From positions 1 to 11,921 of the forward strand of contig PMNJ01000213.1 in NCBI GenBank assembly GCA_003162595.1: 11,921 nucleotides of DNA. The letters are read 5' to 3'. This DNA comes from Bacteroidales bacterium. GTDB lineage: Bacteria; Bacteroidota; Bacteroidia; Bacteroidales; VadinHA17. The notes under the pieces were generated by a model. That model was given only the letters and a program-made list of their open reading frames with translations, searched no databases and was not told the DNA's origin. Position 1 is the stretch's first letter. Each line of letters opens with the position of its first letter. Position numbers and translations under genes: made by a program. This document shows, in pieces, positions 1 to 5,921 of the stretch.

Positions 1-216
1 GTTGTTTATAAAGAAATAAAACTAGAATGTGGTTACAGGATTGATATACTAGTGGAAAATTCAGTAGTTGTTGAATTGAAAGTCGTGGATGAATTTAATC
101 CGGTTCATGAAGCTCAGATCCTTACTTATATGAAGTTTTCAAACAAATCTCTTGGCTTATTGATAAACTTCAATGTTACAATTCTGAGAAATGGGATCAG
201 AAGATACAAAATGTGA
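1..216 (+). CDS. GxxExxP family protein, C-terminal fragment (PD-(D/E)XK-like)
   Basis: An open frame enters from the left edge and ends at TGA 214-216, giving the last 71 residues of a protein whose start lies outside the window. The visible part reads GYRIDILVEN, then VVVELKVV, then HEAQILTYMK and LGLLINFNV. This is the pattern I recognise from the GxxExxP family (about 125-135 residues in full). Asp15, Glu25 and Lys27 of the fragment are spaced like the D...ExK core of PD-(D/E)XK nucleases, and Gln39 with Tyr43 resembles their QxxxY helix motif. The GxxExxP signature that names the family would lie upstream and is not visible. The cellular role of these proteins is not established, and nuclease activity is only an inference from the motif. 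The stop codon is followed at once by a CTCTGTG heptamer tract. Confidence 0.82.
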   Translation, partial: VVYKEIKLECGYRIDILVENSVVVELKVVDEFNPVHEAQILTYMKFSNKSLGLLINFNVTILRNGIRRYKM

Positions 217-217
217 C

Positions 218-255
218 CTCTGTGGCTCTCTGTGTTTCCTCTGTGTAACTCTGTG
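218..255. repeat. Four CTCTGTG heptamers at about 10.5-nt period
   Basis: The heptamer CTCTGTG occurs exactly at 218-224, 228-234, 239-245 and 249-255, so starts are spaced 10, 11 and 10 nt. The tract begins two bases after the stop of the GxxExxP gene and ends 45 bases before the start of the next gene. Its complement, CACAGAG, resembles the CACAAAG/CACTAAG heptamers at 5784-5856. It is too short and degenerate to be CRISPR. Its function is unknown. Confidence 0.8.
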
Positions 256-300
256 TAACAATAAGAATTGTTCTTGTTTTTTATTAAATAATATCAATTT

Positions 301-2271
301 GTGACAAAATATTTGACAATACTTTTTCTGGTTCTATTCCCTGCAATATGTTTTAGTCAGGAAACAAATCTTTCTGATATAATAATTAGTATTGCTGAAG
401 AACTTGCATCAGACGACTCCGATCCTGAAGCAGTCTCAGTTTTTATTGACAAGCTTCACGAACTTGCAGAGAATCCTGTTAAGATCAATTCTTCTAATGA
501 AAATGAAATTTCAAGATTATTTTTTCTCTCGGATTTCCAGGTAAAAGCATTAGCAGAATATGTTCATTCTACCGGACAATTAGTATCTGTTTATGAGCTG
601 GCAGCCATCCCCGGATTTGATAAAGAAACTGCTGAAATGATAATCCCGTTCATCACTCTTGAAAATAAATTAGTAAGTAATTCAGATTCTGTCCGATGGA
701 GAAACTCAATGATATCAAATTTCTCACTTAAATCAGGGAATAACGATACTTCATTTCTGGGGTCAGCATGGAAAATTCTGACAAAATACAAATTTACTTG
801 CGGTGACTTTTCCGGAGGAATTACGATGGAGAAAGATCCCGGGGAGAAACTATTCAGTGGCAATCCTCCTCTTCCCGATTTTCTATCGGCCAATATTACT
901 TTTACTGGAAATGGTTTGATAAAAAAAATTATTGTTGGCGATTATTCTGCCCGGTTTGGTCAGGGTACAAATATTAATACCGACCTCAGAACCGGCATTT
1001 CACTCACTGCTCCTGGTTACATGTCTGCAAATGATGAGATTAAGCCATACACCTCGACAGAAGAGAACAGGTTTTTCAGAGGCGTTGCAGGTGAGTTTTC
1101 CATTAAAAATCTTGGATTGACAATGTTTTTTTCAAAAAACTGTTCAGACGCCACCATTGCATCATCATCAGGCTCTGAGAATGACTATATCGAAAATTTC
1201 TATCTGGCAGGAGTGCATAATACTTCTTCCCTTCTGAAAAAAAAAGATGCTGTTTCCGAGTCGGCATACGGAATATCATTATCGTACAACATTAATAACC
1301 TTAGAGCTGGTCTTGTCTGGTCAGAAACCAGGCTTTCCCTTCCCGTTAAACTGACTGGTAATAATCCTGAGAAGATCCTTGATTTTACAGGTGACAGAAA
1401 TAATATCTATTCTATTTATTACAACTACCTCATTAAAAAAATTCTGCTCTACGGAGAGTTGTCGGCAGATGAAAATAAAAAGTTTGCAGTGGTGCAGGGA
1501 ATGTCATTCAGGCCATCTGACAGGTTAACTATTGGTATTCTATTCAGAAACTATTATTCAGGTTATACAACTTTCTACGGGCAAGGACCCGGTACCAGTT
1601 CAAAAACAACCAATGAAAACGGGGTTCTGGAAAATTTCACATTCGAAGCGGCCAGGCATCTCTTCATAAGCGGAGGATGTGATCTTCAGCATTTCCCCTG
1701 GCTAAAGTACCGTTGCAGTGCTCCTTCATGGGCGATGAAACAGGAGATTAAGGTCAGATTTATGCCTTCAGAAAAACTTACTGTTGACGCATCTTATAAT
1801 TACCGGCTAACAATGGCAGATAATGCTGAAACAGGAGGTATCCCAGATCAGGAGAAGCTGATTACAAGAAGTTTCAAAGTGTCATCGCGTTATTCTCTTC
1901 ATAATAATCTGACGTTAGAGACCCAGATCGATTATAAAATTGCAAATCCGTCCGGAAGCAGGGGAATGATATTGTTTCAGGAGATAAGTTATAATTTCAG
2001 AAAAGTGCCGGTCACAATATGGGCCAGATATTGCCTTTTTTATACTGATGACTGGGATTCCAGAATTTACACCTATGAAAATGATCTTCTTTACAGTTTC
2101 AGTATACCTGCTTTATACGGAAAAGGGAGCAGGAGCTATATTATGGCAAAATGGAAGATCAGGGATTTTGCAGAGTTAAGAATCAAGTATGGGATAACTT
2201 CATCAGTTACAACCGGAAGGTCTTTGGAGAATGCAGAAGAAATTAAAATGCAGTTCAGGATTTGGTTCTGA
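301..2271 (+). CDS. Helix-hairpin-helix protein with predicted outer-membrane beta-barrel
   Basis: This is a 656-residue secreted protein. Residues 1-20 look like a signal peptide: Lys3, a hydrophobic core and a cut near CFSQ. Residues about 66-120 form a helix-hairpin-helix-like region (FFLSDFQVKALAEY, then VYELAAIPGF), similar to ComEA-type HhH repeats. The rest is rich in alternating polar and aromatic residues typical of beta strands, includes GDYSARFGQG at 213-222, and ends in Phe after RIWF, the usual C-terminal signal of barrel proteins inserted by the BAM complex. Bacteroidota genomes carry such HhH-plus-barrel proteins, and I know of no assigned function. The start is GTG at 301: an in-frame stop lies just upstream at 289-291 and later starts would lose the Lys of the signal peptide. 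No Shine-Dalgarno is seen. It faces recJ tail to tail. DNA binding at the cell surface is possible but only inferred. Confidence 0.82.
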   Translation: MTKYLTILFLVLFPAICFSQETNLSDIIISIAEELASDDSDPEAVSVFIDKLHELAENPVKINSSNENEISRLFFLSDFQVKALAEYVHSTGQLVSVYELAAIPGFDKETAEMIIPFITLENKLVSNSDSVRWRNSMISNFSLKSGNNDTSFLGSAWKILTKYKFTCGDFSGGITMEKDPGEKLFSGNPPLPDFLSANITFTGNGLIKKIIVGDYSARFGQGTNINTDLRTGISLTAPGYMSANDEIKPYTSTEENRFFRGVAGEFSIKNLGLTMFFSKNCSDATIASSSGSENDYIENFYLAGVHNTSSLLKKKDAVSESAYGISLSYNINNLRAGLVWSETRLSLPVKLTGNNPEKILDFTGDRNNIYSIYYNYLIKKILLYGELSADENKKFAVVQGMSFRPSDRLTIGILFRNYYSGYTTFYGQGPGTSSKTTNENGVLENFTFEAARHLFISGGCDLQHFPWLKYRCSAPSWAMKQEIKVRFMPSEKLTVDASYNYRLTMADNAETGGIPDQEKLITRSFKVSSRYSLHNNLTLETQIDYKIANPSGSRGMILFQEISYNFRKVPVTIWARYCLFYTDDWDSRIYTYENDLLYSFSIPALYGKGSRSYIMAKWKIRDFAELRIKYGITSSVTTGRSLENAEEIKMQFRIWF

Positions 2272-2294
2272 CTATGTCTTACAGTCTTGCACGT

Positions 2295-2362
2295 CTCTTG
2301 TCTTTTGTCCTTTGTCCTTTATCCTTTTTCTCCCTTTCTCCTCTTCACCCATTCACCTCTTC
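2295..2362 (-). repeat. GA-rich tract: five 8-nt units then four 7-nt units
   Basis: On the minus strand, reading away from recJ, the spacer parses into octamers GAAGAGGT, GAATGGGT, GAAGAGGA, GAAAGGGA and GAAAAAGG (2362 down to 2323). Heptamers ATAAAGG, ACAAAGG, ACAAAAG and ACAAGAG follow (2322 down to 2295). The tract starts five bases after the recJ stop codon and fills most of the 96-bp spacer between two convergent genes. I found no GC-rich hairpin in it, so it is not an obvious intrinsic terminator. A related octamer tract follows fucI. Confidence 0.75.
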
Positions 2363-2367
2363 ATAAT

Positions 2368-4089
2368 CTACTTACTATCCGGTGTTTTAATATCCCTTAC
2401 ATTCAGCTGCAGATTTCTGTTCCCCCTGAACTCATTCATCTCCAATGAATAACAGATATTAAATGGATTCCCTCCTTTAATATACTCAAAATGGTTAGCC
2501 TGGCTGAAAGCTATGGCAGAGAAGCTTTTCTGACCCGTTGATTCCTGACAAAGATCCAGCTTAAGATGTTCACCGCTCGATCCAACCATTCGACCTGATC
2601 CGGTATCAAATACATTCCGTGAAACGAATACAGGTGACATGTTTTCAGGTCCAAAAGGCTGAAACTGGCTCATGGTTTTAAAGAATTCTTCATTTATTTC
2701 AGAAAATGAGAGTTCCGTATCAATAAAAATGCGTGGAACGAGTTGCTCCTCAGTGATCGTGCTATTCACATACTGTTCAAACCTATCCATAAATGGCCGG
2801 ATATTTTCTTTTTTCAAAGTCAGACCTGCAGCATACATATGTCCTCCAAAACTCTCAAGCAGATCGCTGCATGCTTCAATTGCCTGGTATAGATCATAAC
2901 CCTGAACTGATCTGGCGGAACCAGTTGCAAAACCATTTGATTCAGTAAGAATAACTGTTGGACGGTAATATGTCTCAATTAATCTTGAAGCAACTATTCC
3001 GATTACGCCTTTCTTCCATTTTGGGTTATAAAGCACGGTTGTTCTCGAATTTACAGTTCTCTGATCTTCGGCAATCATTCGCATTGCCTCTGTGGTAATT
3101 ATACGATCAACACTCCGTCGTTCCAAATTGAAATTATTGATCTCCTTACTTATTCCTATAGCGAGCTTCGTATCACTTGAAACAAGAAGGTCAACAGCCT
3201 TACTTCCAGTCTCCATTCTTCCGGCTGCATTTATTCTGGGACCAATTTTAAAAACCACGTCCTCAATAGTCAGCGCTTTTGTTACTTCCGATTCGCGGAT
3301 TATTTCTTTCAGACCGGTACGGGGCGATTCATTCAATCTTTTAAGGCCAAAATATGCCATTACCCTGTTTTCTCCTGTAAGTGGGACGATGTCCGATGCT
3401 ATGCTGACAGCAACAAGGTCGAGATAGTGGGATATTTTACTAAATGGAATACCATGTACCCTTGAATAAGCTTGTATCAATTTGAATCCTACTCCACATC
3501 CCGATAACTCTTTATAGGGGTAGCTGCATGATGGCTGCTTAGGATCAAGTACTGCCAATGCTTTAGGTATCTCATCTCCCGGGTAATGATGATCGCAGAT
3601 AATAACATCGAGTCCCTTAGTTCGGGCATATTTTACTTTTTCTACAGCTTTGATACCGCAATCGAGTGTGATAACCACCTTACAGTTATTCTGATAAGCA
3701 AAATCAAGTCCCTGGAATGATACACCATAGCCCTCTTTGTATCTGTCAGGTATATAATATTCTACATTTGAATACTGATCTTTAAGAAATGAATACATTA
3801 AGGCAACCGCAGTGGTTCCATCTACATCATAATCGCCGTACACAAGTATCCTTTCGTTCTTTTTTACGGCAGTGGAGATCCTGTCAACAGCGATATTCAT
3901 GTCTTTCATAAGAAAAGGATCGTGAAGATAATCGAGACTTGGGTTAAAAAAAGCAGTTGCTTCATCAGCAGAGGAAATATTACGCTGAGCCATCAGATTA
4001 GCCAGAGATTCCGATACCCCCAGAGCCGTAGCAAGATGTTTTACAACTGCAGTATCTCCTTTTTCTTTCACAACCCATCTTTTTTCCAT
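2368..4089 (-). CDS. recJ: Single-stranded-DNA-specific exonuclease RecJ
   Basis: RecJ degrades single-stranded DNA 5' to 3' in recombination, mismatch and base-excision repair. The 573-residue product has the DHH-superfamily motifs in order: DYDVDG at 86-91, LDCG at 142-145, DHH at 166-168, GCGVGFKL at 197-204, ASDIVPL at 231-237 and the RecJ-type GPRINAAGRM at 283-292. The DHHA1 part has KKGVIGIVASRL at 359-370, SARS at 391-394 and FGGHMYAAGL at 414-423. The C-terminal region from about 465 would be the OB fold. All metal-binding Asp and His positions I can identify are present, and the length is normal for Bacteroidota RecJ. It is the last gene of a lipA-lipB-recJ run, starting five bases after the lipB stop with a strong Shine-Dalgarno inside the lipB end. 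It converges on the HhH-barrel gene. Confidence 0.97.
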   Translation of the reverse strand: MEKRWVVKEKGDTAVVKHLATALGVSESLANLMAQRNISSADEATAFFNPSLDYLHDPFLMKDMNIAVDRISTAVKKNERILVYGDYDVDGTTAVALMYSFLKDQYSNVEYYIPDRYKEGYGVSFQGLDFAYQNNCKVVITLDCGIKAVEKVKYARTKGLDVIICDHHYPGDEIPKALAVLDPKQPSCSYPYKELSGCGVGFKLIQAYSRVHGIPFSKISHYLDLVAVSIASDIVPLTGENRVMAYFGLKRLNESPRTGLKEIIRESEVTKALTIEDVVFKIGPRINAAGRMETGSKAVDLLVSSDTKLAIGISKEINNFNLERRSVDRIITTEAMRMIAEDQRTVNSRTTVLYNPKWKKGVIGIVASRLIETYYRPTVILTESNGFATGSARSVQGYDLYQAIEACSDLLESFGGHMYAAGLTLKKENIRPFMDRFEQYVNSTITEEQLVPRIFIDTELSFSEINEEFFKTMSQFQPFGPENMSPVFVSRNVFDTGSGRMVGSSGEHLKLDLCQESTGQKSFSAIAFSQANHFEYIKGGNPFNICYSLEMNEFRGNRNLQLNVRDIKTPDSK

Positions 4090-4093
4090 CTTT

Positions 4094-4804
4094 TTACTCC
4101 TTAATCCAGTTTAAATCAAAAACCCCCTGCAGATTCTTTTTCACTTTTCTTTTTACTGATTCGAAATCCTGGCTGACTCCCAGCTCTTTTTGAAGTGAAG
4201 TAACTCCCTTATCAGTAAAGCCGCAAGGGTTTATATTATTAAAGTAAGTCAGGTCGGTATTAACATTGAAAGCAAAACCATGCATAGTTATATACCTGCT
4301 TGCCTTGACTCCGATTGCACAGATTTTTCTGGCTTTCCCGGGGACTTCCGGATCAAGCCACACACCTGTTCCTCCCTCTAGTCGTGAGGCAGTTAAACCA
4401 AATTCATCCACAGTTCTTATGATCGCTTCTTCGAGCCTGTAAATATACTCTTTCAGACCAATCTTAAGTAATTCAAGATCAAAAATCGGATAGCCTACAA
4501 TCTGACCAGGACCATGATAAGTTATATCACCCCCACGGTCAATTCTGTAGAATGAAGCATCCTTTGCCTTTAGTTGAATTAAGTCGAGCAGAAGATTTTT
4601 TTCCGAACCATTTTTCCCAAGTGTATAAACATGTGGGTGCTCTACAAAAATAAGTGTCCCCGGCAGAATGTTTTGGACTGATTCACCAACCCCGGTTAAA
4701 GGTTTTTTGTTTTCGACAAGTCTGTTAAAGATATCGGCCTGATAATCCCAGGTCTCTTTATAATCTTTTTGCCCAATATCCTCGTATATAACGCTATATC
4801 TCAA
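4094..4804 (-). CDS. lipB: Octanoyltransferase LipB (lipoyl/octanoyl transferase)
   Basis: LipB moves octanoate from acyl carrier protein to a lysine on the lipoyl domains of 2-oxoacid dehydrogenase E2 subunits and the glycine-cleavage H protein, the first step of endogenous lipoate synthesis. The 236-residue product carries HPHVYTLGKNG at about 56-66, RGGDITYHGPGQ at 90-101, KICAIGVK at 160-167, HGFAFNVN at 175-182 and INPCGF at 191-196. The thioester-forming Cys194 and catalytic Lys160 are 34 residues apart, as in characterised LipB enzymes (K135/C169 in E. coli). The start codon is TTG at 4804: a TAA stop lies two codons upstream and no ATG occurs in frame before residue 174. The N-terminus from TTG matches the family length. 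It sits 40 bases after lipA, with a hairpin in the gap, and just before recJ. Confidence 0.96.
   Translation of the reverse strand: MRYSVIYEDIGQKDYKETWDYQADIFNRLVENKKPLTGVGESVQNILPGTLIFVEHPHVYTLGKNGSEKNLLLDLIQLKAKDASFYRIDRGGDITYHGPGQIVGYPIFDLELLKIGLKEYIYRLEEAIIRTVDEFGLTASRLEGGTGVWLDPEVPGKARKICAIGVKASRYITMHGFAFNVNTDLTYFNNINPCGFTDKGVTSLQKELGVSQDFESVKRKVKKNLQGVFDLNWIKE
4097..4102 (-). promoter_or_regulatory. Shine-Dalgarno of recJ inside the end of lipB
   Basis: On the minus strand the end of lipB reads ATT AAG GAG TAA, followed by AAAG and the recJ ATG. The AAGGAG lies seven bases before the start, an optimal spacing. Most other genes in this window lack a Shine-Dalgarno, as is usual in Bacteroidota, so this one stands out. 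It suggests recJ translation is linked to ribosomes finishing lipB. Confidence 0.75.
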
Positions 4805-4815
4805 CTTTTAACTTT

Positions 4816-4852
4816 CTCAATAATTGATGCTAATATAATCATTTTTATTGAG
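4816..4852 (-). other. AT-rich hairpin between lipA and lipB
   Basis: CTCAATAA at 4816-4823 and TTATTGAG at 4845-4852 are a perfect 8-bp inverted repeat. Inside it TGAT (4825-4828) can pair with ATCA (4838-4841), leaving a 9-nt loop. In the lipA-lipB transcript the hairpin takes in the lipA stop codon and ends 11 bases before the TTG start of lipB, next to a GAGAAAG purine run. There is no downstream U-tract, so a terminator is unlikely. A role in setting lipB translation is possible but not shown. Confidence 0.5.
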
Positions 4853-5699
4853 CCTTTATATGATCTTCTGCATGAAAAGATGACCGTACAAGGGGACTGC
4901 TCTCTACAAAAGAAAATCCAAGTCCGAGTGCCATTATTCTGTATTCTTCAAATTTTTCCGGGCGGATATATTCTGCCACTTCCATATATCCTTTCCCGGG
5001 CTGAAGATATTGTCCTATGGTCAGAATTTTGCATCCTGATGCATACAAATCACTGATTGTCTGTTTGATTTCATCTTCACTTTCTCCGAGGCCTAACATG
5101 AATCCGGATTTCGTAGTTTGCCCTTTCCCTGAAACATATCTTATAACATCAAGGCTCCTTTCATATTTTGCTTTTGTACGGATAACCGGAGTAAGACGTT
5201 TTATGGTCTCGACGTTATGAGATATCACATTAGGTACTGCATCAATTATCATTTGAAGAAATTCAGGATTAGCATCAAAATCAGGAATTAACGTTTCCAT
5301 AGTAATCTCTGGATTCACCTCTTTAACCCGTCTTATTGTGTCTGCCCAGATAGATGCTCCACCGTCAGGCAGATCATCACGGTCGACAGAGGTAATAACA
5401 CAATGTTTAAGCCTCATTGTTTTAATCGATTCAGCCAGTCTGGCAGGTTCAAGCGGGTCAGGAGGAAGCGGCTTCCCGGTTTTTGTCGCACAGAATTTAC
5501 ATGCTCTTGTACAGATATCTCCAAGTATCATAAAAGTAGCAGTACCTCTGTTCCAGCATTCACCGATATTCGGACAGTTACCGCTGGTGCAGATCGTATG
5601 AAGATGATTCTCAATAACAATATGCTTAACCATTGAATAGGTCTCACCGCTGGCTCTCTGCATCTTTAGCCAGCCGGGTAATCGCCTTCTCTCCTGCAT
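4845..5699 (-). CDS. lipA: Lipoyl synthase LipA (radical SAM)
   Basis: LipA inserts two sulfur atoms into protein-bound octanoyl groups, completing the lipoyl cofactor. From the ATG at 5699 the product has 284 residues. The auxiliary cluster cysteines (CX4CX5C) are Cys37, Cys42 and Cys48 in CTSGNCPNIGEC. The radical SAM CX3CX2C is Cys63, Cys67 and Cys70 in CTRACKFC. VDRDDLPDGGA, ISHNVET and KSGFMLGLGE follow, and the C-terminal RSSFHAED carries the serine that ligates the auxiliary cluster (Phe here where many LipA have Tyr). The frame stays open for 37 more codons upstream to 5810. That stretch has no LipA similarity and runs through the promoter and a repeat, while MQERRRLPGWLK fits the normal Bacteroidota start. 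Next gene is lipB. A -7-like TATCTTTG lies 26-33 bases upstream. Confidence 0.97.
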   Translation of the reverse strand: MQERRRLPGWLKMQRASGETYSMVKHIVIENHLHTICTSGNCPNIGECWNRGTATFMILGDICTRACKFCATKTGKPLPPDPLEPARLAESIKTMRLKHCVITSVDRDDLPDGGASIWADTIRRVKEVNPEITMETLIPDFDANPEFLQMIIDAVPNVISHNVETIKRLTPVIRTKAKYERSLDVIRYVSGKGQTTKSGFMLGLGESEDEIKQTISDLYASGCKILTIGQYLQPGKGYMEVAEYIRPEKFEEYRIMALGLGFSFVESSPLVRSSFHAEDHIKAQ

Positions 5700-5724
5700 T
5701 TTAATTTTTATGATTTTGACCGAA

Positions 5725-5732
5725 CAAAGATA
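5725..5732 (-). promoter_or_regulatory. Probable -7 promoter element of lipA-lipB-recJ
   Basis: The minus strand reads TATCTTTG, a full match to the Bacteroidota TAnnTTTG -7 element. It lies 25 bases before the lipA ATG, so transcription would begin near 5718-5720. No TTTG -33 box lies at the usual spacing: the nearest TTTG, upstream on the same strand, is only 12 bases away. Confidence 0.55.
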
Positions 5733-5779
5733 TAAAAAAGGTATCAAATGCTGCGGTTGTTTAAAAAGTTGAAATCCAT

Positions 5780-5860
5780 TAACCACTAAGGTCACAAAGG
5801 CATTACACAAAGGTCACTAAGAGATTCTGAATCAAATTATCTTTGTGTTCTTTGTGGTTA
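5780..5860. repeat. Imperfect palindrome built of CAC(A/T)AAG heptamers
   Basis: The left arm 5780-5799 matches the reverse complement of 5841-5860 at 17 of 20 positions. Forward heptamers are CACTAAG 5784-5790, CACAAAG 5793-5799, CACAAAG 5806-5812 and CACTAAG 5815-5821. Inverted copies CTTTGTG lie at 5841-5847 and 5850-5856. Neighbouring starts within each pair are 9 nt apart. It occupies the middle of the divergent lipA/fucI promoter region and resembles the CTCTGTG tract at 218-255. No transposase, target-site duplication or coding capacity is seen. Confidence 0.8.
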
Positions 5861-5869
5861 AAAAAAAAC

Positions 5870-5877
5870 TATATTTG
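5870..5877 (+). promoter_or_regulatory. Possible -7 promoter element of fucI
   Basis: TATATTTG fits TAnnTTTG and lies 44 bases upstream of the fucI ATG, which would give a leader of about 35-40 nt. No TTG/TTTG sits at 17-23 nt upstream: TTTG at 5851-5854 is 15 away and TTTG at 5842-5845 is 24 away. A competing perfect match, TATCTTTG at 5838-5845, lies in the repeat arm just upstream. Confidence 0.4.
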
Positions 5878-5921
5878 TTAATCTTCAATTTGAATTTACA
5901 ATTTATAAAATATTGTATCAA

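Noticed and set aside
2231..2452. A 73-codon plus-strand frame with hydrophobic residues
   Set aside because: It overlaps the ends of both flanking genes, and its Phe/Leu/Ser richness comes only from translating the pyrimidine-rich repeat.
4769..5056. Plus-strand frame opposite the lipB start and lipA 3' end
   Set aside because: It lies antisense to two strong genes, has no recognisable domain and no start signals.
5700..5810. A 37-codon N-terminal extension of lipA (start at 5810)
   Set aside because: The frame is open, but the added residues have no LipA similarity, overlap the -7 element and run into the repeat. The ATG at 5699 gives a normal lipoyl synthase.
5780..5860. CRISPR array or insertion sequence remnant
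   Set aside because: Units are seven bases with 2-6 base gaps, far too short for CRISPR, and there is no transposase remnant or target duplication.
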